Source: Clostridiales bacterium
Lineage (GTDB): Bacteria > Bacillota > Clostridia > Peptostreptococcales > Acidaminobacteraceae
Direction of reading: 5' to 3'
NCBI GenBank assembly: GCA_016342415.1
Contig: JAEIOD010000025.1
Span: 24,369-88,368 of the forward strand
Length of the DNA: 64,000 bases
This document shows, in pieces, positions 46,319 to 54,779 of this stretch. Under the pieces are notes generated by a model. It saw nothing but the letters and a program-made list of their open reading frames with translations, made no database searches and was not told the DNA's origin. How positions within the stretch are numbered: position 1 is the stretch's first letter; every line of letters begins with the position of its first letter. Both the position numbers and the translations under genes were made by a program.

Positions 46319-47893
46319 TTATTTAAATTCAGTTGGTGAAACCCCTACTAATTTTTTAAATAGCCGACTAAAATAATTTGGATCATTATAGCCGATTTGA
46401 TAACAAATTTCCTTAACAGTATACTCTTTGGAACGTAACAACTCCTTTGCGACTTCAACTCTCTTGTTTCTTAGATATTCAACAAAGTTTAATCCCATTT
46501 CCTCTTTAAAGATAGTGCTGAAATACTGCGGACTAATTGAAACCTCTTTTGAGACATCATTTAATCCAATATCTTTTGCATAGTTTTCATCAATAAAACT
46601 TCTAGCCTTAATAATAACATTTGATACATGGCTGTTCTTCTTGTTCTGTATTTTATCAGAGATGCTACTGATCTTTCGAATGCACCAATTCTCAAGCTGA
46701 TTTATTTGATCAAATCTCTTAATCTCATTTAAATAAGAGGAGTATCCTACTTCAGATTCATTAAGATTATTTCTATAAGATGTACTCAATACCATAACCA
46801 TCAATTCCAAAATAATATTCCTTGAATCAATTGTATCATGAGAAAATTTGGTTCTTAACTTTTCAAAAAATGCATTTGTCGATTCTTGTAAGGCTTCTTT
46901 TTGACCCGTTTCCATTAAATGAATTATTTCTATTTCATCGTCTTTAATCTCAGTATAAGTATAATTATTTTCTATATCCTGTTCAAATATATCATTGTGG
47001 TGAAGTACATTTTCTAAGTTGATTTTAGTGAGTGCGTAGTTGGCTTCTTCGAGAGAATTTCTAGTCTTCTCAAGAGAATAACATGATCCAATACCAATCT
47101 TTAAAGAAATATCCGAATCATTGATTGTTTCAATAATCGTTTCAGCTAAAGCCATAGCTTTGACCCTCTGTTCATATTCAAAATCATAATGGTCTTCAAA
47201 TACTACAACTGTTATTCTATTGATAATCATAGGACCAATGGCACAATGACATTTATATTTAATCGTGTTTTGAATCTTCGGATACAATAAATCATTCTTA
47301 ATTTCTGTACTTAATCGATCCTCATCTTTATGAAATAACTCCAATACAAATACATAAGCCTTTTCTTTTTTTATTTCAAATATATCCTGATACTTAATCA
47401 ACTCTCTTTTAAAGTCTGTATTCATCAAAAGAGAATAAATAAAGCCCTTTTCCAGTACTGGCATAACTTGTTCCAGTTTTTCTCGATTTTTGATCATACG
47501 ACTTCTTTGTTCTCGTTCTTCGTCAATATCATCCATCGCCCTTTTTATGACCTGAATGAGTTTGGCTTGATTGATCGGTTTTAGGATATAATCACATACA
47601 CCTAACTCAACAGCCTGTTTTGCATATTCAAACTGCTCATAAGCAGAGATGATAACAAAACGTGTTTGATGGTATCTTTTTCGGATGGTTTCTATCGCTT
47701 CAATACCATTGATACCAGGCATTTTTATATCCATTAAAATAATATCAGGATGTTTTTCTGCATTCATTTCAATGGCTTCACGCCCTGTGGAAGCCATGCC
47801 TACAATTTCAATATTGCTAAAATGGTTTTGAAGGCTTACTTTGATTCCTTCTTGAACAATCCATTCATCATCCGCTATCATCACTTTATACAT
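46319..47893 (-). CDS. YesN-type response regulator with AraC-family DNA-binding domain
   Basis: 524 residues. An intact receiver (MIADDEWIVQEG, DIILMDIKMPGINGIE with the phospho-acceptor Asp, YILKPINQ) is followed by a long middle region (about 140-410) and a C-terminal AraC-type double helix-turn-helix (VSISPQYFSTIFKEEMG, YNDPNYFSRLFKKLVGVS). It is the output of the YesM-type kinase gene just upstream (8-base overlap) and probably controls the sugar transporter. The ATG at 47893 lies in the kinase 3' end; TAA-ATG coupling with the next gene. Confidence 0.95.
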   Translation of the reverse strand: MYKVMIADDEWIVQEGIKVSLQNHFSNIEIVGMASTGREAIEMNAEKHPDIILMDIKMPGINGIEAIETIRKRYHQTRFVIISAYEQFEYAKQAVELGVCDYILKPINQAKLIQVIKRAMDDIDEEREQRSRMIKNREKLEQVMPVLEKGFIYSLLMNTDFKRELIKYQDIFEIKKEKAYVFVLELFHKDEDRLSTEIKNDLLYPKIQNTIKYKCHCAIGPMIINRITVVVFEDHYDFEYEQRVKAMALAETIIETINDSDISLKIGIGSCYSLEKTRNSLEEANYALTKINLENVLHHNDIFEQDIENNYTYTEIKDDEIEIIHLMETGQKEALQESTNAFFEKLRTKFSHDTIDSRNIILELMVMVLSTSYRNNLNESEVGYSSYLNEIKRFDQINQLENWCIRKISSISDKIQNKKNSHVSNVIIKARSFIDENYAKDIGLNDVSKEVSISPQYFSTIFKEEMGLNFVEYLRNKRVEVAKELLRSKEYTVKEICYQIGYNDPNYFSRLFKKLVGVSPTEFK

Positions 47894-49337
47894 CGTTCAC
47901 CTCTATCGGTAATTTTATTGTCACTTCTACACCGCCGTTATTCTTAATATCAAACAGATTCTCTTGATGGTAGTAAAGTTCTAATCGTTCTCTTACATTT
48001 CTAACACCTATATTTTCCGACTCACTTTTTTTCATAATCTCATGAATGATTGCCTCACTCATACCAACACCATTGTCTTTTATGACGACTTCTACATAGT
48101 CAGACATCATTTGACTTATAATTGTTATTTTCCCGCCTTCTTCCAAACTGCTCAATCCATGAATATAAGAGTTTTCAATAATTGGCTGTAAAATCATAGG
48201 TGGCATTAAAACAATCATGGTTTCAGGTTCTAATAAAAATTCAAACTGAATTCTATCTCTAAATCTTACTTTCAATAATTCGTAATAATCTTTTATATTT
48301 CTAATCTCATCTTCCAAAGTACAGTAATCTTGCTGCATTCTCATATTGTATCTAAATAGTCTGGACATCGTTTCAAGGAAATGTCCTGTTTTCGACGCAT
48401 TTTCAATTACGGATAATTGAACGCCGGCATTAATTGTATTGAATAAAAAGTGTGGATTAATCTGTGACTGCAAAGCACTAAGTTTTGCACGTTCCAACAA
48501 ATAGGTCATCTTTAAATTCTTCATATGTTCATCTTTCAGTTCTGCTTCCATCTCAGCTTGAAGTTTCAGTGTATCAATATGAAGGACGATATTGTTCTTC
48601 ATTTTATTAAAGGCTTCTGCTAACATACGGTACTCATTATCTGAATCAATGATGATATCTTCCGTTTTAAAATTACCCTCTGATATTTCTTCTGCAGATT
48701 TGTATAGCGCGTTGATTGGTTTTACCATATTTGATGTGATAACATAAACAATCAACATGGACAATAAAATCAAATCGAGTATGATCACATTGGTCGTTGT
48801 TTGTAATAACCTGGTTTGATTAAGAAGTTCAAGATATGCGATTGAATTGGTTTCTATTTGCTGTTTATTCATCTGAAGAATATACTCAAATACAAAAGCT
48901 TGAATCTTCTGACTCTTCTCATAATGTTTGTAATATTCAATAACATTTCTTTGTCTCTTAAAAGTAATCGCAAGATCGGCTTCTATTTGATATTGATCAA
49001 TTAAATTAAACACATTTTTCATATACAATTCATTATGTACAATATCATCTTCATTAAAAGCCCTAATCTCGTCTTCTAAAGCATCCACACCAATCAAATA
49101 ATCATTCAATTTTGTTGAGCTCTTTGTTGTTAAATACCCCAATAAATTTTCATCTAGTGCAGTCATCTTATTTTCAATGTTTTTTAAATAAATATGATTT
49201 TCAAACATGGTACTGACTTGATCTTTATATCGATTCATAATGCCTAGTGTATAAAGACTCAAAAGTGCCATTAATAAAATGATTGAAACTGAGAAAAACA
49301 CCATATTATTTCGAATAGAGCTCATCTTATTCTTCAT
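47886..49337 (-). CDS. YesM-type sensor histidine kinase
   Basis: About 483 residues. Two membrane helices (about 10-32 and 185-205) bracket an extracytoplasmic helical domain (about 35-180). A HAMP domain (210-265) leads to a His_kinase domain: QINPHFLFNTINAGVQL (phospho-acceptor His), and an ATPase part with IIENSYIHGLSS and KDNGVGMSEAI. It likely phosphorylates the YesN-type regulator in response to the two membrane-tethered sugar-binding proteins. The start is uncertain: ATG 49337 is preferred because GGGGC lies upstream; ATG 49325 and TTG 49343 are alternatives. It overlaps the preceding gene. Confidence 0.93.
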   Translation of the reverse strand: MKNKMSSIRNNMVFFSVSIILLMALLSLYTLGIMNRYKDQVSTMFENHIYLKNIENKMTALDENLLGYLTTKSSTKLNDYLIGVDALEDEIRAFNEDDIVHNELYMKNVFNLIDQYQIEADLAITFKRQRNVIEYYKHYEKSQKIQAFVFEYILQMNKQQIETNSIAYLELLNQTRLLQTTTNVIILDLILLSMLIVYVITSNMVKPINALYKSAEEISEGNFKTEDIIIDSDNEYRMLAEAFNKMKNNIVLHIDTLKLQAEMEAELKDEHMKNLKMTYLLERAKLSALQSQINPHFLFNTINAGVQLSVIENASKTGHFLETMSRLFRYNMRMQQDYCTLEDEIRNIKDYYELLKVRFRDRIQFEFLLEPETMIVLMPPMILQPIIENSYIHGLSSLEEGGKITIISQMMSDYVEVVIKDNGVGMSEAIIHEIMKKSESENIGVRNVRERLELYYHQENLFDIKNNGGVEVTIKLPIEVNDV

Positions 49338-50355
49338 CTTCAAGCCCCGATTCTTTTAAATATGCGCTTACATTCTCTTGATTAACCACTATAACGGATG
49401 GCAGATATTCTGTATTTACAATACCATTTTCCTTATAATTGTAAAATGCTTCAATTGAAGCTTTTCCAACTGAAAAGTCATCAGTAATAATGGTTGCTTC
49501 AATGACGGTGCCGCGTCTGATATAATCCAATATTTCCATATCGTTACCATAACCAATTATCGTAAAATCATTGACTCGATTTCTATCAATCAAGACTTGA
49601 ACTATACCTAAAGTACTTTGACTGTCCGTACAGAAAATAGCATCTATCTCAGGATAATCCTCCAATATTTCAGTGGCTATGGTCTCAGCACTCAAAACAC
49701 CCTGCTCAGTGTGTCTTGTTAGAACAATTTCTAATTTTTCATAATCATCTACCACATCTTTGATGCCTAAATTGAGCAAATCGGTACTCTTAACAATATC
49801 ATTCTCATAGTCTATTTGATCAACAACAGCAATTTTACCACGACCACTTGTTAATTCGGCAATCGTTTTCCCTACATTGATACCGATGCTGTAACGATTA
49901 TTTCCAACATAAGAAATTCGTTTGCTTTGATGAAGGTTTTCATTCAAATTAATCACTGGAATACCCATTTCACTGGCTTGATTGATTCTATCAATAATAT
50001 CAGGGTCGTTGTACGCATGTAAAATAATACCGTCTACTTTTGAATAAATTGCCATATCTAATCGATCAACTACTTCGTTTAAATAGTCACGTTCCTCTAC
50101 TTCTATAGTTTCAACAGCAACATTATATGCTTTTGCAGACAATTCAACCCCATCAAAAAAAGCATCCGAGTACGTTTCATCTGATTTGTTGATGATCATC
50201 ATGACATGATACCGAACATCTTCATTATTAATTTGGCTCATCTGCTCTGTTCTAATTTTGATATCATTAGATGTATAAAGACCTAGCGATAAAGCACCTA
50301 GTAAAACAAGTATTAAAATCAGAATGGCTATAAAGATTATTTTTGATGTTTTCAT
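49327..50355 (-). CDS. Membrane-tethered sugar-binding protein upstream of the kinase
   Basis: 342 residues. One N-terminal helix (about 6-28), no lipobox, then a two-lobe type I binding-protein fold (YHVMMIINKSDETYSDAFFDG, DGIILHAYNDPDIIDRINQ, IPVINLNEN, AIFCTDSQSTLGIVQ, IIGYGNDMEIL). It is a LacI/RbsB-like fold used as a membrane sensor. First gene of the sensor operon; it overlaps the kinase. A tandem repeat AGAAGTGAA lies in its leader. The ligand is unknown and may differ from that of the second binding protein (45246-46307). Confidence 0.85.
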   Translation of the reverse strand: MKTSKIIFIAILILILVLLGALSLGLYTSNDIKIRTEQMSQINNEDVRYHVMMIINKSDETYSDAFFDGVELSAKAYNVAVETIEVEERDYLNEVVDRLDMAIYSKVDGIILHAYNDPDIIDRINQASEMGIPVINLNENLHQSKRISYVGNNRYSIGINVGKTIAELTSGRGKIAVVDQIDYENDIVKSTDLLNLGIKDVVDDYEKLEIVLTRHTEQGVLSAETIATEILEDYPEIDAIFCTDSQSTLGIVQVLIDRNRVNDFTIIGYGNDMEILDYIRRGTVIEATIITDDFSVGKASIEAFYNYKENGIVNTEYLPSVIVVNQENVSAYLKESGLEDEE

Positions 50356-50376
50356 AAGTCTGTCCTTTTTTTTCTG

Positions 50377-50407
50377 TTCACTTCTATTTTATCGTATATT
50401 CACTTCT
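50377..50407. promoter_or_regulatory. Two direct repeats of AGAAGTGAA spaced 22 bp
   Basis: On the minus strand AGAAGTGAA occurs at 50407-50399 and 50385-50377, exactly two helical turns apart, upstream of the first sensor gene. This is the arrangement of a tandem-binding regulator and would suit autoregulation by the YesN-type protein. Confidence 0.35.
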
Positions 50408-50644
50408 TTTTTTCATCATCAAGCTGTCAAATCTTAAGATATGATAGCACATTTTTAAGATAATGATTATATTATACCAAGATTCATACTATTTACTAAA
50501 TTTTACGACTTATAGAATCATATATTAGCCTTATAGACTCTATACCCTTATTATGCTACTAATACTATTTAGTTTCTCAGTATATCCTCCAAACATGATC
50601 AAATCTAATTATTTAATTCCATAGTAGTATTATATCAATTGCAT
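50408..50644. other. Intergenic region, no gene seen
   Basis: The gap between the sensor operon and the TPR-GGDEF gene (50356-50666) is about 310 bases. Apart from the direct repeats and the TPR-GGDEF terminator, it holds a Fur-like word GATAATGATTATATTA near 50460-50475 and AT-rich sequence. No open frame with a ribosome site was found. Confidence 0.5.
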
Positions 50645-50680
50645 TTGGAAACAAACAAATCCACCATTAGGTGGATTTGT
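50645..50680 (-). terminator. Terminator enclosing the stop codon of the TPR-GGDEF gene
   Basis: Stem ACAAATCCACC/GGTGGATTTGT; the stop codon TAA forms most of the 4-base loop. A T-rich run follows on the minus strand. Confidence 0.85.
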
Positions 50681-52280
50681 ACTCAGCTATAACAACATTG
50701 TTTCGGCCTTTGTCCTTTGCTACATATAAAGCCTGATCTGTCTGATTTATGATTTCGTTTATCTTGTCACTATGCATTCGCCCTACTTTACCACCGATAC
50801 TTATGGTTATTGTTTTGTTCAAATAGCTTAATTTTAGCGACTCGACAGTTTGCCTTATATGCTCTGCCACCGAGATCGCCTCATCAAGTGATTTTACTTT
50901 CAAGTAACATATAAACTCCTCTCCGCCAAATCTACCAATAAAATAATCTCTATATGGCAATGTTTTCAGTTTAGAAGTGATGAGTTCTAAACATTGATCT
51001 CCTTGTAAATGACCACAAGCATCATTGTATTTTTTGAAATGATCAATATCAAACATCAAAATGGCATCTAATAGTTCGTCATGACTTCCCAAACTTTCTG
51101 ATAATTTTTGGCTGATACCTCTCCGATTATAAATTTGCGTCAATTCATCTAAATGGCTTACTTCTAACAAAGACGCATTTTGTTTTTTTATCTCTTCAAG
51201 TTCTTTTTTTGACTCAGAAATTTCTTTTTCAAATTTCATACTCATAGTCTGACAGTTGAAGGTTTGATTTTTTTCTTTTATATACTTAAATTCAATTGAT
51301 AAAATTTCTAATTTTTTTGATAGATTACTGGCTTCAACCTCTTTTTCTTTCAAATGATGAGATTTAAAATAAGTCAAAGAAGTTTTATAATCAGAGATTC
51401 TTTCATAATATTCGGCAAGTGTTTTATAAACCAAACTCATCTTGGATTCCAAACCGACTTCCGTTGCATAATCTAATGCTTCTATTAAGTATTTTCTTGG
51501 ACATACTCCTTTGCTTTCAACAAGTATCGCATAGTTAATCAGCAAATCAATTAAATAATACTTGTTGTTAACTTTATCGAATTTCTCAAGAGCCGACTTA
51601 TAATAAGTTTCAGCAACATCATATTTTTTCTTAAGAAACATCAATCGACCCAATTTTGTTTCTGCTTCACCTTGAATAATAATACTGTTATTTGATTTTG
51701 CCAATTCATATGCATTTAAAGTGTATTCCGAGGATTTGCTTTCATTCTCTTGTAAAAAATAAATTTCACCAATATTTAGAAGTATCGCAGAGGTATTTGA
51801 TTCCAGATTATTCAGCTGTGAAATCACGAGAGCTTGATTAAAATAATGCAATGCTTTATCAAGTTGACTCGCTTCTCTATAAATTTCTCCCATATTGTTG
51901 AGTATGGCCGATTCTCGAATCGGATCCTTATCATCTCCCAACAACTCTAGTGATACAATAAAATGTTCTAACGCACTTGTATAGTCTCCATAATAAAAAT
52001 AGATAATACCGATTATGTTTTTAATTCTGGAAATACCGGATATGTCATTTTCCGCTTTGAAAATCTCAAGAGCTTTAAAAGCATAAATTAAGCCATTAGA
52101 ATAATCAGACATCACCCGACAAGCATATGCCATATGAAAATAAGCATATGCCTTTTGAATCACAAGATTATGCAATTCAGCTAATTGAAAGGCTTCTGTT
52201 GCAATAGCAAATGATTTTTTAGGATTTTCTAGTGCTAAATTTTTAGAATCATCTAATAATAGTTTTATTTCATTAGTCAT
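50667..52280 (-). CDS. TPR-repeat diguanylate cyclase
   Basis: 537 residues, soluble. The first about 330 residues form about eight tetratricopeptide repeats (SDYSNGLIYAFKALEIFK, YTSALEHFIVSLELLG, LDKALHYFNQALVISQ, DVAETYYKSALEKFD). A coiled-coil (about 315-365) connects to a GGDEF domain: LTQIYNRRGISQKL, ILMFDIDHFKKYND, and GRFGGEEFICYL, so the GGEEF active site is intact. No RxxD inhibition site was seen before it. The TPR part probably binds a peptide or partner. It is monocistronic. The ATG follows AAAGGTTG. Confidence 0.94.
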   Translation of the reverse strand: MTNEIKLLLDDSKNLALENPKKSFAIATEAFQLAELHNLVIQKAYAYFHMAYACRVMSDYSNGLIYAFKALEIFKAENDISGISRIKNIIGIIYFYYGDYTSALEHFIVSLELLGDDKDPIRESAILNNMGEIYREASQLDKALHYFNQALVISQLNNLESNTSAILLNIGEIYFLQENESKSSEYTLNAYELAKSNNSIIIQGEAETKLGRLMFLKKKYDVAETYYKSALEKFDKVNNKYYLIDLLINYAILVESKGVCPRKYLIEALDYATEVGLESKMSLVYKTLAEYYERISDYKTSLTYFKSHHLKEKEVEASNLSKKLEILSIEFKYIKEKNQTFNCQTMSMKFEKEISESKKELEEIKKQNASLLEVSHLDELTQIYNRRGISQKLSESLGSHDELLDAILMFDIDHFKKYNDACGHLQGDQCLELITSKLKTLPYRDYFIGRFGGEEFICYLKVKSLDEAISVAEHIRQTVESLKLSYLNKTITISIGGKVGRMHSDKINEIINQTDQALYVAKDKGRNNVVIAEYKST

Positions 52281-52356
52281 ATTTCAACCTTTCTTTAATA
52301 GAATCCATTCTTTTACTATTTACGTTTATTATAAAACAACTTTATAAATAAAACCA

Positions 52357-52385
52357 CAAAAAAATAAAAGCTTCATGACGAAGCT
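52357..52385 (-). terminator. Intrinsic terminator of the HAD phosphatase gene
   Basis: Stem AGCTTC/GAAGCT with a 5-base loop followed by TTTATTTTTTT on the minus strand. Confidence 0.8.
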
Positions 52386-52392
52386 CTATTTT

Positions 52393-53067
52393 CTATAATA
52401 ATTCAAACAACTCACTTAAATGTCTTATGTCATGTGTGATATCTAGATGACTCGTTAATCCCTTTGGATTAAACCAGCAGGTATCTATATTATAATTGAT
52501 GCCACCTGTCATATCCGAAGTAAGAGAATCACCTACAATTATCATTTCCGATTTATCAAAAGGTCCTATTAAGCTTTCCATATGTTCAAATATGGCTATA
52601 TCGGGTTTATGAGATCCCACTTCGTCTGATATAATGATATGATCAAAGTAGTGTCGTAGCTGTCCTTTGTCTAATTTAGAGTTTTGTGAAGCGGTCACAC
52701 CATTGGTCATCATCACCACTAGATACTTATCTTTTAAATATTCCAGAAGTTTATCAGCACTTTCAATCATTGTCAGATGATCTGCCATACCTCCTAAAAA
52801 CATTTCATTCATGGACACGGGATTACCTGTTAGATCAAACTCATTTAACCACTTTTCAAACCTAAGTGTAAGGATTTCAGGTTTCTGATACTTACCGAGT
52901 TCTAATCCCTCCCAAAGTGTTTTGTTAATCTTTATGTATGTTTTGACTTTATCATCATCAAAGGGCAGATTATGCGCTTTTAAACAATGTTTTATACTAG
53001 CGATTTCCATCTTGTCAAAATCTATTAAAGTATTGTCTAGATCTAAAATGATTACTTTGTATTTCAT
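52393..53067 (-). CDS. HAD-family hydrolase of the YjjG type
   Basis: 224 residues. HAD motifs: ILDLDNTLIDFD (nucleophile Asp), MMTNGVT, K in GSHKPDIAIF and MIIVGDSLTSDMTGG. The size and cap region fit YjjG-like nucleotidases, which dephosphorylate nucleoside monophosphates as house-cleaning. The ATG follows GGTGGAGG. It lies 16 bases downstream of the TspO-like gene, forming a three-gene operon (DUF4332-like, TspO-like, HAD). Confidence 0.9.
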   Translation of the reverse strand: MKYKVIILDLDNTLIDFDKMEIASIKHCLKAHNLPFDDDKVKTYIKINKTLWEGLELGKYQKPEILTLRFEKWLNEFDLTGNPVSMNEMFLGGMADHLTMIESADKLLEYLKDKYLVVMMTNGVTASQNSKLDKGQLRHYFDHIIISDEVGSHKPDIAIFEHMESLIGPFDKSEMIIVGDSLTSDMTGGINYNIDTCWFNPKGLTSHLDITHDIRHLSELFELL

Positions 53068-53083
53068 AATACACCTCCACCAC

Positions 53084-53872
53084 CTATTCTACATCATTCT
53101 TCATCTCTTTAATAACACTAATCAGTAAAACCGTTTCTAAACCAATCATGATGATAATACTAACAACAGTAGCGACAATCACTTCTGGATAAAGTGCGTT
53201 AAATCCCATTTTTGAAATATGTCTAATCAAAATACCTAAATAGGCCCAAATGATTACAATGCCATATCCCATTAATTTAAATTTATAAGTTGTAATAAGT
53301 CCTATAATAAGCCCTATTATAATAATTAAAATAGTAATAACAGGCGCAATTGGGCTGAATCCTTCAACTCCAATACTAATAAATAGAGCGGTTGCATTGG
53401 TTATTGTAGCAACTGTAATCCATCCAAAATAGACACTAAAAGGTAATGTGATGAACCAGTTTTCTCTTTTGCTTACATGTTCTCGATTCAGGGATATTAT
53501 TACGGATCCCAAACACATCAATATAATAATCATTAAAAAGAAAGATAATAGAATTTTATCGTAGTGCCAACATAAAATCCACAGTACATTTGCAATTGAT
53601 GTGAGAATAAACCGTTTGTTCACAGAAGTAATTATCGATTCATTTTTAGAGTTCATGTTTTTATATTGAAAGACTATATAAACACCTAACAGAATATAAA
53701 TCAGTCCCCATATAGAGAAAGTAAATCCTGCTGGAATAAACAGATTATCATATAGTTCTGATATTTCATCAATTCCAATGTTGTTTATAGGAAGTATAAT
53801 GGATAGACCATTAATGAAAATCATGATCAGGTAGGTTATCAGAGTCATATGTCGCATCATTTTCTTATACAT
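53084..53872 (-). CDS. TspO/MBR-like membrane protein
   Basis: 262 residues with seven or eight hydrophobic helices. FTFSIWGLIYILLGVYIV and LPFSVYFGWITVATITNATA resemble the longer TspO/MBR-related family of tryptophan-rich sensors; DUF-type relatives are widespread in Firmicutes. The ligand is unknown (porphyrins or lipids in true TspO). It starts at 53872 after an AGGAGG site inside the 3' end of the previous gene (8-base overlap), so translation is coupled. Followed by a HAD phosphatase gene. Confidence 0.75.
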   Translation of the reverse strand: MYKKMMRHMTLITYLIMIFINGLSIILPINNIGIDEISELYDNLFIPAGFTFSIWGLIYILLGVYIVFQYKNMNSKNESIITSVNKRFILTSIANVLWILCWHYDKILLSFFLMIIILMCLGSVIISLNREHVSKRENWFITLPFSVYFGWITVATITNATALFISIGVEGFSPIAPVITILIIIIGLIIGLITTYKFKLMGYGIVIIWAYLGILIRHISKMGFNALYPEVIVATVVSIIIMIGLETVLLISVIKEMKNDVE

Positions 53873-54548
53873 CTTTAACCTCCTGATACTCAATATCAAA
53901 ATCCAGTTCTTTAGCAAGAAGCACCAATCGTTTCATATCTTTTTGACTAATAACTGCTTTATAGAATTTTTCTCTTTCATTCCAAGATTTAATGGTGTCA
54001 TACATCGTATGGTAATCAGAAGCAGCTATAATTTCCACACTATCATATCCCGTAAGAAGTAGTACTGTTGCGAAGGTATGATTGACCCATCTAATCCTAG
54101 AAACATCACTGTATTTGCTCAAAAGTAAAATATCATCTAGTAAAATACCGGTTTCCAAAGATAGATTTTCACGCTGTTCAGGTGTGATAATCCAATCATA
54201 AAGTGATTTTGTTGTTGTATAAGGCAGTTTATTTAATACCTCTTCATTAAAAAGCGTTGAATCACTGAACTTGTTGGGTTTAGGTAAATACCCATTTATC
54301 ATACGTCTAAGAACAATTAGATAATCTAATGCCATGCCACTTTTCTCAGAAAAATGCTCAACTTTTTTCTTTGTTTTTAAAGAGATTATCAATTCATCCA
54401 AATTAGAGACGCCCTGATCTATAATGGCATCCATTTGTTCATTGATATTTTCTTTTAAAATCATCCAACTTGGAATCATATCCATATCTATTAGTATTTC
54501 TTTAAAATCTTCTATACTTATTTGTTTTAAATCCCTGTAATAGCTCAT
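53865..54548 (-). CDS. DUF4332-like helical protein
   Basis: 227 residues. Two similar helical repeats contain SLKTKKKVEHFSEKSG plus ALDYLIVLRRMINGYLPKP, then NLSLETGILLDDILLLSKYSDV. The LRR..NGYLPKP element fits DUF4332, a helix-hairpin-helix-like family, but I could not check it. The name is therefore tentative. Soluble, no catalytic residues seen. It overlaps the TspO-like gene by eight bases. Confidence 0.55.
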   Translation of the reverse strand: MSYYRDLKQISIEDFKEILIDMDMIPSWMILKENINEQMDAIIDQGVSNLDELIISLKTKKKVEHFSEKSGMALDYLIVLRRMINGYLPKPNKFSDSTLFNEEVLNKLPYTTTKSLYDWIITPEQRENLSLETGILLDDILLLSKYSDVSRIRWVNHTFATVLLLTGYDSVEIIAASDYHTMYDTIKSWNEREKFYKAVISQKDMKRLVLLAKELDFDIEYQEVKDV

Positions 54549-54589
54549 AAAGTCACCTCTATATATTCATACCTCAAACAACAATACAT

Positions 54590-54617
54590 AAAACAAAATC
54601 ACTCCCTAAGGAGTGAT
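54590..54617 (-). terminator. Intrinsic terminator of the feo operon
   Basis: Stem ATCACTCC/GGAGTGAT with a 4-base loop followed by TTTGTTTT on the minus strand, a few bases after the small-protein stop. Confidence 0.88.
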
Positions 54618-54620
54618 CTA

Positions 54621-54779
54621 TTATTTGAACATAATGATATCTTTTTTATGACACTTACTCTTATCTGAACAAGAACTGCCACAACTACATTTATTATGCT
54701 TCATATCCTGATATGATTTGTATGTTGCTGCACCGATTACAACTAGTAATATGAATCCTACAACAATGTTTGCTAACAT
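54621..54779 (-). CDS. FeoB-associated Cys-rich membrane protein
   Basis: 52 residues. One N-terminal membrane helix (about 4-20) and a short C-terminal Cys-rich tail CSCGSSCSDKSKC fit the FeoB_associated family, small proteins encoded after FeoB in Firmicutes. It starts directly after the FeoB stop without a gap, so it is translationally coupled. It may pass iron or stabilise FeoB; the role is not established. A terminator follows. Confidence 0.9.
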   Translation of the reverse strand: MLANIVVGFILLVVIGAATYKSYQDMKHNKCSCGSSCSDKSKCHKKDIIMFK

